Shown piece after piece: positions 55,738 to 63,442 of a stretch of 64,000 bases of DNA; position 1 is the stretch's first letter, and each line of letters starts with the position of its first letter. The notes beneath the pieces were generated by a model. That model saw only the letters and a program-made list of their open reading frames with translations. It searched no databases and had not been told where the DNA came from. The stretch lies in the NCBI RefSeq assembly GCF_913062725.1, contig NZ_CAJXWY010000019.1, positions 1 through 64,000 of the forward strand. Reading direction: 5' to 3'. Position numbers and translations under genes: made by a program. The stretch is from an uncultured Thiohalocapsa sp. (lineage in GTDB: Bacteria > Pseudomonadota > Gammaproteobacteria > Chromatiales > Chromatiaceae).

Positions 55738-57612
55738 TCAAGCCACCGCCTGCACCGCGCCCGAAAGCGCCGCGGCATCGGCGTGCGGCAGGGGCAGGTA
55801 GACGGCGCCCATCGCCTGGGCCAGCGTCTCGGCGTCCGGGCGCGGGCGCGGAGACATATCCACCACCAGGGCCTTGAGCTCGGCGGCGCGGAAGGCGCGG
55901 GCGGAGGCCTGTGCGTCTTCGGCCGCCTGGGCGCGGCCGCCGATACCCTCGCGGTTGACATTGGCGCGGCCATCGGTCAGCAGCACCACCACCGGCGTGC
56001 CGCCGCGGCGCTGTACGCCATCGGCCAGCTCCACGGCGGCATCGATGCCGGCGGCCAGCGGCGTGCCGCCGCCGCCGGGCAGGCCGGCGAGGCTGCGCTT
56101 GGCCCGCACCAGCGAGCGCGTCGGCGGCAGCAGCAGCTCGGCGCCGGGGCCGCGGAAGGCGACCATGGCCACCCGGTCGCGGCGCACATAGCAGTCCGCC
56201 AGCAGCAGCTCCACGGCGCCCTTCGCCTCGGCCAGGCGGTGCAGGGCGGCGGAGCCGGAGGCGTCGACGACGAAGATGGTGGTGGTCTCGGAGCGCTGCT
56301 TGTAGCGGGTGATGCGAAAATCGTCCTGGCGCACTTCCACCAGCACATCCCCGCCCGTCCCCTGTTGCTCGCGCTCGGCCCGGCGCAGGCGCTGCCAGGG
56401 CGCCGCCGCGCGCAGGGTGTCGATGACGGCCAGGCGCGCGCCGGCGCCGGGCTCGCCGCGGCGGGTGCCGGCGGGCCGCCCGCGCAGCGACCCGCTCTGG
56501 CTGGCGCCGGACTTGCCGCTGCTGTGCGAGCGGGTGCGCAGCGCGCCCATCTTGAGCATGGCCAGCAGATTGTCGGGGATGGCCGCCTGGGCGGACTCCA
56601 GCACCACGTCTTCCAGCGGCTTGTCGATGTCCTGCTCGGGGGTCTGGTCGTCCTGCTGCTCGTCGTCCTGGTGCTCGTCCGGCGGCGGCGGCTCCTCGGG
56701 CTGCTGATCCTCCGGCGGGTCCGGCATGGGGATGCGCGTGGCGCGGGGCGCGAACACCAGCCGCGCGGCGGCGCTGACATCCTCCATGGCCACCGCATCG
56801 CGGCCGTCCAGCGCGGCGGCGGCGCAGGCGATGCGCTGGGCGAACAGGCTCGCGCGCAGGGACTCCACACCCAGCGCCAGCGCCGTGGCGCAGATGGCCT
56901 CGAGCATGTCCTCGGGCACGGTGACACCCGGCAGGCGCCGGCGCGCGCGCTGGATGCCGCCCGCGTCCTCCGCCGGCGGCACGGCGGCGTTGTAGGGGAT
57001 GTCGTTGAGATCCAGCAAAATGGCGAAGCGGTCCTTGAGCGTGGTCGGCACCTGCTCCTCGTCGTTGGCGCCCTCGTCCAGCGCCACCACGCCGAAGCGC
57101 GTGGGCGTGCGGGCGGTGATGCCATCGCGCTCCACCAGCACCTCCCGGGTATCCAGCGCGGCGCTCAGATGGGCGGCGGTGGAGCGGGCCACGCGCTCGG
57201 CCATGGCCAGCAGCACCACGCCGCCGTCGGCCTCGGCCAGCAGGCCGCGCTCGGCCACCGGGCGGCCGGCGTGTAGGGTGGCGGCCAGGTCCAGCCCGCC
57301 CAGCAGGCGGCCGTCGGCGATGTGCAGGGGCACGCGGCGCAAGGGCTCCGCGGGCGGCAGCAGCTCGCGCAGGAATTCAAGCCAGAGATCACGCACCGGC
57401 CCCGGCAGGGCGCGCACATTGAGGCCGCCGGCGGCGACGGGGTCGAGCGCGAACAGCGCCGCGGCCAGGCAGGCGTCGTCCCAGCGGGCGGCGATCTGGG
57501 CCCGGCGCTCGGCCTCGGCCTCGGCCTGCGCGGCGATCGCCGGGTCTGCGGCCAGGTCTGCAGCCGGCGGCCCGGACCGCATCTGCCCCGGCGCCGGGGC
57601 GGTGGCGCTCAT
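55738..57612 (-). CDS. bchD: magnesium chelatase subunit D
   Basis: BchD partners BchI in the AAA+ complex that drives Mg2+ insertion by BchH, the first committed step to bacteriochlorophyll. The 624-aa product has an N-terminal AAA-like domain without a good Walker A, an acidic Pro/Gln/Asp linker (PPEDQQPEEPPPPDEHQDDE), a basic segment, and a C-terminal von Willebrand A domain with MIDAS motif DASGSAA and a second LTDGRANVN. The start overlaps the stop of bchI (57609-57612). bchH is not in the window. Confidence 0.95.
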   Translation of the reverse strand: MSATAPAPGQMRSGPPAADLAADPAIAAQAEAEAERRAQIAARWDDACLAAALFALDPVAAGGLNVRALPGPVRDLWLEFLRELLPPAEPLRRVPLHIADGRLLGGLDLAATLHAGRPVAERGLLAEADGGVVLLAMAERVARSTAAHLSAALDTREVLVERDGITARTPTRFGVVALDEGANDEEQVPTTLKDRFAILLDLNDIPYNAAVPPAEDAGGIQRARRRLPGVTVPEDMLEAICATALALGVESLRASLFAQRIACAAAALDGRDAVAMEDVSAAARLVFAPRATRIPMPDPPEDQQPEEPPPPDEHQDDEQQDDQTPEQDIDKPLEDVVLESAQAAIPDNLLAMLKMGALRTRSHSSGKSGASQSGSLRGRPAGTRRGEPGAGARLAVIDTLRAAAPWQRLRRAEREQQGTGGDVLVEVRQDDFRITRYKQRSETTTIFVVDASGSAALHRLAEAKGAVELLLADCYVRRDRVAMVAFRGPGAELLLPPTRSLVRAKRSLAGLPGGGGTPLAAGIDAAVELADGVQRRGGTPVVVLLTDGRANVNREGIGGRAQAAEDAQASARAFRAAELKALVVDMSPRPRPDAETLAQAMGAVYLPLPHADAAALSGAVQAVA

Positions 57613-58640
57613 GCCCCGAACAGCTCCTCCACCGCCCGGTTGACACGGGTGGTGGAGCCGGCATCGTCCAGCACGTTGCGGCGCAGGCGGTGGCGCAGCG
57701 CCGGCGGCGCCACGTGCTTGAGATGCTTGTCCTCCACCGTGTCGTCGCCCTCCAGGGCGGCATAGGCGCGGGCGGCGCGGATCAGGGTCAGCTCGCCGCG
57801 CAGCCCGTCGGTGCCGAGCTTCATGCACAGCTGCGAGGCACGCTCCAGGGTCGCATCCGGCACCTCCACCTGGCCCAGGTGCTCCTTGGCCTTGAGGATC
57901 TGGCGGCGGATCTTGCCGTCCTTGCGCTTGTGCTTGTCGATGAACGCGGCGGGGGCGCGCTCGAACTCATCGCGCAGGCGCACCACCTGCATGCGGCTTT
58001 TCAAGTCCTGCGGTGTGCTCACCTCCACCGACAGGCCGAAGCGGTCCAGCAGCTGCGGGCGCAGCTCGCCCTCCTCCGGGTTGCCGCTGCCCACCAGCAC
58101 GAAGCGCGCCGGGTGGCGTACGCTCAGCCCCTCGCGCTCCACCACGTTCTCGCCGCTGGCGGCCACGTCCAGCAGCGCGTCCACCAGATGGTCCTCCAGC
58201 AGATTGGCCTCGTCGATGTAGAGAAAGCCGCGATGGGCGCGCGCCAGCAGGCCGGGCTCGAAGCGTTTCTCGCCGCGGGTGAGCGCGGACTCCAGGTCCA
58301 GGGCGCCGATGACCCGATCCTCGGTGGCCCCCAGGGGCAGATCCACCACCGGCACCGGACCCTTGCGCACCTTCAGCTTGCCGCCCTGCGCGCGCGTCTG
58401 CCGGCAACCGTCGCAGAGGGCGGCGTCTGCGGCATCCGGGTCGCAGTTGTAAGCGCAGCCCTCCACCACCCGCATGGGCGGCAGCAGCGCCGCCAGCGCC
58501 CGGATGGCCGTGGACTTGCCGGTGCCGCGATCACCGAACACCAGCACGCCGCCGATGCTCTGGTCCGTCGCCGCGATCAGGATCGCGAGCTTCATCTCGT
58601 CTTGGGCGACTATGGCGGAGAACGGGAAGGCGGCCGGCAT
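57609..58640 (-). CDS. bchI: magnesium chelatase ATPase subunit I
   Basis: BchI is the AAA+ ATPase ring of magnesium chelatase. The 343-aa protein has Walker A GDRGTGKST (residues 36-44), a Cys-containing insert (CAYNCDPDAADAALCDGC), PLGATEDRVIGALDLESAL, Walker B RGFLYIDEANLL, sensor 1 VGSGNPEEGELRPQLLDRFGL, and a late ELTLIRAARAYAALEG. The start at 58640 matches family N-termini (FPFSAIVAQDEMKLA). The upstream leader carries a phased hexamer array at 58662-58700. Confidence 0.97.
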   Translation of the reverse strand: MPAAFPFSAIVAQDEMKLAILIAATDQSIGGVLVFGDRGTGKSTAIRALAALLPPMRVVEGCAYNCDPDAADAALCDGCRQTRAQGGKLKVRKGPVPVVDLPLGATEDRVIGALDLESALTRGEKRFEPGLLARAHRGFLYIDEANLLEDHLVDALLDVAASGENVVEREGLSVRHPARFVLVGSGNPEEGELRPQLLDRFGLSVEVSTPQDLKSRMQVVRLRDEFERAPAAFIDKHKRKDGKIRRQILKAKEHLGQVEVPDATLERASQLCMKLGTDGLRGELTLIRAARAYAALEGDDTVEDKHLKHVAPPALRHRLRRNVLDDAGSTTRVNRAVEELFGA

Positions 58641-58661
58641 AGGGATGATCCTGGCTGTACG

Positions 58662-58700
58662 TCCGGGGCTGATCCGGATTGGGTCCGGATGCGATCCGGA
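58662..58700. promoter_or_regulatory. four TCCGG(A/G) hexamers at exact 11-bp spacing upstream of bchI
   Basis: TCCGGG at 58662 and TCCGGA at 58673, 58684 and 58695 start exactly 11 bases apart, while the 5-base spacers between them differ. They lie 22-60 bases upstream of the bchI start. One helical turn between palindromic hexamers suggests a protein bound along one DNA face. No known regulator is assigned. Confidence 0.5.
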
Positions 58701-58971
58701 AGACTGGGCTGCGATGGCATCCGCAGCGGTCAGCTCGCGGCCGACGCGGGACCGCCGCTGGGTCGGATGACAGCAACGCTCGAAGCTATCCCGCAGAATT
58801 TTTCCGGTCAAGCGAGCGCCGGGGTTTGCTTGCGTTGGCGCAGTCGGCGGCCCATCGCGTTGGTTGATGGGCGCCGATGCAGGCGTGCTGATTCACGCAT
58901 GCACGCCAAGGTGGCTTGCGGGCAGCGCGTTGGTGCACACATACTTCAAGGCGGGCTATGGAGATCGAGCC

Positions 58972-59790
58972 ATGCAGGACGTGACGCTGCACATCGCCTG
59001 GGGGGCCACGACGCTGGCCCGGCTGGCGGCGCACATCGATGTGCTCGATGCCGACGAGCGAGCACGGGCTGCGCGCTTTCGCACACAGGCCGATCGTACC
59101 ATGTATTGCGCAGCCCATGTACTGCTGCGCCATGCGCTATCGCGGGAGGCGGCGCCGGCACCGGCACACTGGCGCTTTCGGCGCGGCCCCCACGGCCGCC
59201 CGGAGATCGACACCAACGCCTGCCCGCACGCCGGCGCACTCAGGTTCAATCTCAGCCACACCCGCGCCCTGGTGTGCTGCGCCCTCACCCACGGTGAGAG
59301 CATCGGCGTCGATGCGGAGTGCCGGCGTGCGCTGCGGGATACGCAGGACATCGCAGCGCGCTTCTTCGCCGCCGAAGAAGCAAGCGCCATCGCCGCCGCC
59401 GGCCCCCCGGGCTCCGCCGCCGCGGCGCAGGCGTTTCAATCGTTGTGGACCCTCAAAGAGGCCTACGTCAAAGCCCATGGTCTGGGACTCGCCATGGGAC
59501 TGGCCGGCTTCGGTTTCCAGCTCACCGGCGCAGCGCCCGCGCAGATTCGACTGCGTCACGCCCAGGCGGCGCCGCCCGCTGCGCATTGGCGCTGCCTGTT
59601 ATTGCAGGTCGACGGCGGCCAGTGCACCGTCGCGGCGGCGGTGACGGCGGCCACGGGGGCGCGCTTCCGGGCCTTGCTGCACACCGCCGACACCACACTC
59701 GAGCCCGAGCTCGCCGCCTGCACCCCGGCCACCGCGCTGCTGCCCGCCCAGCGCATCGCCGACATCACAAGTCCGCCGCCGGCCCGCTGA
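58972..59790 (+). CDS. Sfp-type 4'-phosphopantetheinyl transferase
   Basis: These enzymes attach phosphopantetheine from CoA to carrier domains of polyketide, peptide or fatty-acid synthases. The 272-aa protein has the LSHTRALVCCAL segment, GVDAECRRA (Mg-binding GxDxE), and LWTLKEAYVKAHGLG (WxxKEAxxK). GGAGATCGAG precedes the ATG at 58972, so the longer frame from 58864 is not needed. No synthase gene is nearby, so the carrier protein is unknown. It is divergent from bchI. Confidence 0.88.
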   Translation: MQDVTLHIAWGATTLARLAAHIDVLDADERARAARFRTQADRTMYCAAHVLLRHALSREAAPAPAHWRFRRGPHGRPEIDTNACPHAGALRFNLSHTRALVCCALTHGESIGVDAECRRALRDTQDIAARFFAAEEASAIAAAGPPGSAAAAQAFQSLWTLKEAYVKAHGLGLAMGLAGFGFQLTGAAPAQIRLRHAQAAPPAAHWRCLLLQVDGGQCTVAAAVTAATGARFRALLHTADTTLEPELAACTPATALLPAQRIADITSPPPAR

Positions 59791-59880
59791 GCGACGCTTT
59801 GCCCGGGGTGCACCAAGACGCCGTATGTCCCAGGGCGCGGCGTGCCCCCGACGCGCCAGAACACGCCAGTGCTCGCCCGG

Positions 59881-60201
59881 TCAGCGCTGCTCCCACATGA
59901 CATGCTGCTCTTCTCGCGCAGCGGCGGCCAACAGCTCCATCAGCGGCAGGGCGCGCTTGGCAAGGCTCACACTCTCGCGCCGGGCGTCTTCGTCGCCGTC
60001 CTCGTCCCGGTGTGGGTTCAGCGGCGCATTGGGGTTGTGCGCGACGGCTTCGCGGAGCGTCTCCAGCGCCTTGGGCACGTCCCCGGCGAGGATCGCGCCG
60101 GGGATGGTTCCGCTGTGGCCCATCATCCGGATCAAGGCTTTGGCGACGTCACCGAACATGGTGATGTCCGCGTAGACCGGGGTTTTGAAGGTAATGAGCA
60201 T
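59881..60201 (-). CDS. DUF1840 family protein
   Basis: The 106-aa product begins MLITFKTPVYADITMFGDVA, the diagnostic start of DUF1840 (MLxxFxSxxxadvxMfgdvA), followed by GTIPGAILAGDVPKALETLREAV and a C-terminal SLAKRALPLMELLAAA helix. The family is small, cytoplasmic and uncharacterised, common in beta- and gammaproteobacteria. It converges with the phosphopantetheinyl transferase gene. Confidence 0.88.
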   Translation of the reverse strand: MLITFKTPVYADITMFGDVAKALIRMMGHSGTIPGAILAGDVPKALETLREAVAHNPNAPLNPHRDEDGDEDARRESVSLAKRALPLMELLAAAAREEQHVMWEQR

Positions 60202-60473
60202 GAAGCCTCCTTTGAAGTGGGTGATACCGCAGACCCATGGGGCCCCAGGGCCGTGCTTTCACAGTGTCAGCATAGTGCGCGCGACGGGCCGCGGCGCGCA
60301 CCGGCGGGCAGCCCCGGGGAACCACGTGGAACCGGCGCCGGCGCCAGAACCAATGCGGCCGCTTCGCCCAGCATGGGCAGCCGGCGCAAACACTTGCCGG
60401 CATCGGGTCATCGCGCGTCCGCGCGCTAAACTGGCGCCGCCCCAAGCCATACGCCGCAGCCCAGGAGCCCCCC

Positions 60474-61625
60474 ATGCAAGCAGGCCCGCGCCAACTCGTG
60501 ACGCCCTTCCGCCCCATCCCGCTGGACGTGCCGCAGGGCATGGCACCCAATGAGTTCTTCAACAGCGCCGAAAACCTGAACGACCTGGTGCACAACAACG
60601 GCCTGCTCAGCAACCCTGAGAATCTGCTGCTCTACCGCAAGGCCCTGGGGCACTCGGGCACCTTCGACTGCTCCATCATCTACAACACCGCCCGCGAGAT
60701 CCTCAATCCCCTCGGCCGGCCGGTGCGCCGCACGCAGGTGCCGCAGCGGGTGCGCCGGGTCTGGAACCGCATGAACGCGGTCATCATCGGGTACATGCTG
60801 GAGCACTGGCCCGACCCGGCGCAGGCGCTGGTGCTGGCGGGGGAGGCGAGCCTGGATGCCACCTGGCCGCTCACAGCCCCCGGCGTGCCCAGCATCCGCA
60901 TGCTGCACAACCACTTCATGGTGTTTCCGCAGGCGGACCTGCGCGCCGCCGAGGCCGCCGACCCGAACAATCCCAACCTCACCGACGGCGGCCAGCACAG
61001 CCTGTTCCAGGCCCACATGCGCGATATCTACCGGGCCTTTTTCGCCACCGCGCTGGATCTCGAGCTGTTGCGCCCGGCACGCGGCGACGACTCGGCGCTG
61101 GCGCTCACCGGCTATCCCCAGGGGCTGCCCTGCTGGGCAATCGCCGGCGGCGCCGCCGCCCTGCACGACATGCGCTTCTGGCACGAATACGATGCCCTGC
61201 TGAGGGGCTTTATCGACTTTTACCGCAGTTTCTTCAGCCAGGTCTCCAGCCGCAATTCAGACCCGCTGCCGGACCTGTATTTCCCAACCGCGGTGGAGCG
61301 GGTGCTGCTCGCCGACGACGCCTTCATGGGCACCGCCAAGACGGTGCGTGAGCGCTGCATCCGCGAGCCCGCCTACGCCAACGCCATCCGCTGGGAGCCC
61401 GCCTTCAAACAGCTCATCTATCGCGGCGACGACGGCCGGCTGTTCGTGACCATCAGCCAGAACTCCATCGGCAACGCCATCACGGAATTGCTGGGTGTGG
61501 TGGTGAAGCGGGTGCCGGATGCCGAGGCCTACGCCCGGCTGGAGCCGGCGTTGATGGCGCATCTGCACCGGGTGCGCGAGCGCCTCGCCGCGGCGGACCT
61601 GGGCGCGGTGCTCGGCGCCCCCTGA
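60474..61625 (+). CDS. unrecognised 383-aa protein
   Basis: The ATG at 60474 has AGGAG six bases upstream. The protein starts MQAGPRQLVTPFRPIPLDVP and is soluble with mixed structure. Conspicuous parts are SIRMLHNHFMVFPQADL (an HxH pair in a hydrophobic setting), GYPQGLPCWAIAGGAAALHDMRFWHEYDALL, and LYFPTAVERVLLADDAFMG. The repeated His, Tyr and Trp near HNHF and WHEY could form a metal or heme site, but this is only a suggestion. No family was recognised, and neighbours (DUF1840, PilZ) give no functional hint. Confidence 0.75.
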   Translation: MQAGPRQLVTPFRPIPLDVPQGMAPNEFFNSAENLNDLVHNNGLLSNPENLLLYRKALGHSGTFDCSIIYNTAREILNPLGRPVRRTQVPQRVRRVWNRMNAVIIGYMLEHWPDPAQALVLAGEASLDATWPLTAPGVPSIRMLHNHFMVFPQADLRAAEAADPNNPNLTDGGQHSLFQAHMRDIYRAFFATALDLELLRPARGDDSALALTGYPQGLPCWAIAGGAAALHDMRFWHEYDALLRGFIDFYRSFFSQVSSRNSDPLPDLYFPTAVERVLLADDAFMGTAKTVRERCIREPAYANAIRWEPAFKQLIYRGDDGRLFVTISQNSIGNAITELLGVVVKRVPDAEAYARLEPALMAHLHRVRERLAAADLGAVLGAP

Positions 61626-61753
61626 GCATCTGACAAGTGGCCCCGCAATGCGGCGCCCGTGGACATCGTTTGGTCATCAACCGTGAACTTTACCGTCAAG
61701 AAGATATCTTAAGATGAGGAAGAAACGGCAAAATAGGCACAGGATAGTCACAA

Positions 61754-62104
61754 ATGAGCGAAGATCTCCGCGACGCCGCGCGACATCACCTCCACGTTCC
61801 CGTCTATATCCGCTACGGTCGCCGGCCCTTCCTCGGCGCCTGCGCACGGGATTTGTCGGCGGGCGGCATGTTCCTGTCGGTGCAATCGCTAACCCTGCCG
61901 GCCGGCACCCCCATCGAGCTTGAGCTCTCCTGCCGCGGGCGGAACTGGATCATCCCCGCCGTCGTCACCCACGGCGACAACACGGGCATCGGTGTCATCT
62001 TCCGCGAGCCGCAAGTCGAGCTGTATCACGACTTGATGCGGGCCGAGGGCATGCGCCCGCCCATCACCACCACCACGCGCAGCGGCGCCGACTCTCGGCC
62101 CTGA
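61754..62104 (+). CDS. PilZ-domain protein with altered c-di-GMP motif
   Basis: PilZ domains bind cyclic di-GMP through RxxxR and (D/N)xSxxG. The 116-aa product is a single PilZ domain: ARHHLHVPVYIRYG near the N-terminus, then ARDLSAGGMFLSVQSLTLPAGTPIELEL and GIGVIFREPQVELYHDLM. The second motif is intact (D33, S35, G38), but the first reads R10-HHL-H14, with His in place of the second Arg. Binding may therefore be weakened. An AAGATATCTT palindrome lies upstream at 61701-61710 in an AT-rich leader. Confidence 0.82.
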   Translation: MSEDLRDAARHHLHVPVYIRYGRRPFLGACARDLSAGGMFLSVQSLTLPAGTPIELELSCRGRNWIIPAVVTHGDNTGIGVIFREPQVELYHDLMRAEGMRPPITTTTRSGADSRP

Positions 62105-62382
62105 TCGCGTGCGCATCCGCGCCCGCGCCTGCGTCAGACATCGGCCATCGCCCGCGTTTTAACCGCGCCGCCGGCCCAGGCGCCGCGCGACACCGGGCTT
62201 TTCAAGCCCACATCCTGCCGACACTCCGGCGAGCAGCCGGCCCGCCCTTTGGCGAGCAGCCGTTTGCGCTCCGCGCGGCGCCGTGTTGCATGCGCTGCGT
62301 CTGACGAAGCCGCCGGCGGCGGTGGTTGGCTGGCGCGCCTGTTGGGCCGCCGCTGATACAGCCTGCACCACCGCCCCGGCAC

Positions 62383-63096
62383 TCACCGCGGCAACAACAC
62401 ATGCTGCGGCTCCATCCGCAGCCGATAACCCACGCCGTAGCGGGTGTTGATGGCCTCGCGCCCCAGCTTGCGCCGCAGACGCATCACCAGGTTCTTCAGG
62501 CCCGCCTCGCTGGCGACGTCCGGGTCGTCGTAGACATGGATGAGCAGCTGCTCGCGGTGCACCCAGCCACCCCGACGCTGGATCAGCGCATCCAGCAGCC
62601 GGCGCTCGTGCTGCGTGAGTGCCGCCACCGAGCCGTCGCGCAGCAGCGTGCCGTCGACGGCGCAATACAACGCATCGGACGACACGCGCACCATGCACCG
62701 GCCCTGCCTCAGCAACAGCTGGGCCGCTTCCTCGAGTGCGTTTTTCAGCACTTTGTAATCCGTGGGCTTGATCAGATAGGCCGCCGGCTTGGGCGTGATG
62801 TTAAGGGCTGCCAGCATGTTCTCGGGCTCGGCAACCGAATCGATCAGCACGCAGGGTAACTGCGGCTCCAGCGCCCGCAACGCCCCCGCCAGCTCATACC
62901 CACGCATGTCCGGCAGCACCTGCGCCGACACCAGCACGTTGGGCCGATGAACTTCGAACAAGGACGAGGCCTCTTGGCCATCTGCGGCGGCGATGGCCTT
63001 GGCCGAAATGGCCTGCAGCACTTCCAGCGTTTCGATCCGACTCTGCGCGTCGGGCTCAACATAGAGCACCGTCAACTGTTTCAGTACATCGATCAT
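62383..63096 (-). CDS. atypical response regulator: degenerate receiver plus OmpR-type winged helix
   Basis: The 237-aa product has an N-terminal receiver-like domain (residues 5-128) and a C-terminal winged helix (about 140-232: LTQHERRLLDALIQRRGGWVHREQLL, then LKNLVMRLRRKLGREAINTRYGVGYRL). In the receiver the expected phospho-acceptor Asp is Ala58 (VSAQVLPDMRG), and the N-terminal acidic cluster reads EPD, while Lys110 (YLIKPTD) is kept. So it probably is not phosphorylated in the usual way. No histidine kinase is adjacent. The start at 63096 follows the family's first beta-strand (MIDVLKQLTVLYVE). Confidence 0.85.
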   Translation of the reverse strand: MIDVLKQLTVLYVEPDAQSRIETLEVLQAISAKAIAAADGQEASSLFEVHRPNVLVSAQVLPDMRGYELAGALRALEPQLPCVLIDSVAEPENMLAALNITPKPAAYLIKPTDYKVLKNALEEAAQLLLRQGRCMVRVSSDALYCAVDGTLLRDGSVAALTQHERRLLDALIQRRGGWVHREQLLIHVYDDPDVASEAGLKNLVMRLRRKLGREAINTRYGVGYRLRMEPQHVLLPR

Positions 63097-63442
63097 GCGA
63101 CTGCTCGGCTCCTTGGGGGGCGATCCGATGCCCAGGCAGATACACATAGTAAGGAATGCAAGGTCTCAGCTTCGTCTCATCAGAGATACACAATATTGTG
63201 ACTTTTGGGTGTTAATGTACGCCATAACTATAGTTCATGGTCGCCAGGATTGTTTCGTACACCATAAGCGTAACACTTTCACAAACCTCCAGATTCTCAT
63301 CATTTCTGTAAGGATTTCTTCGGAAGGCGAACATTGCAGCAAAGTCAACCACCTAGATGTACCAATATCAGGTTGGGGGTTTCCCTCACCCATAATCAAG
63401 TGCCCCGGAGTTAACACGTAGCGTCGTTCAGCCTCAAGCAGC
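63097..63442. other. AT-rich divergent regulatory region
   Basis: Compared with the rest of the window these 346 bases are clearly AT-rich. They lie between the divergent regulator gene and the O-antigen-ligase-like gene and hold perfect palindromes CACAATATTGTG (63189-63200) and AACTATAGTT (63226-63235, with CCAT/ATGG nearby). No gene is supported. This is probably a control region and may mark an acquired polysaccharide locus to the right. Confidence 0.5.
63189..63200. promoter_or_regulatory. perfect 12-bp palindrome CACAATATTGTG
   Basis: It lies 93 bases upstream of the atypical regulator gene and 243 bases upstream of the polysaccharide-type gene. It could be the operator of the regulator itself or of another factor; binding is unproven. 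Confidence 0.4.

Noticed and set aside
55702-57276. 524-aa plus-strand frame opposite bchD
   Set aside because: Antisense to a well-supported gene; Gly/Ala/His/Arg-rich without motifs.
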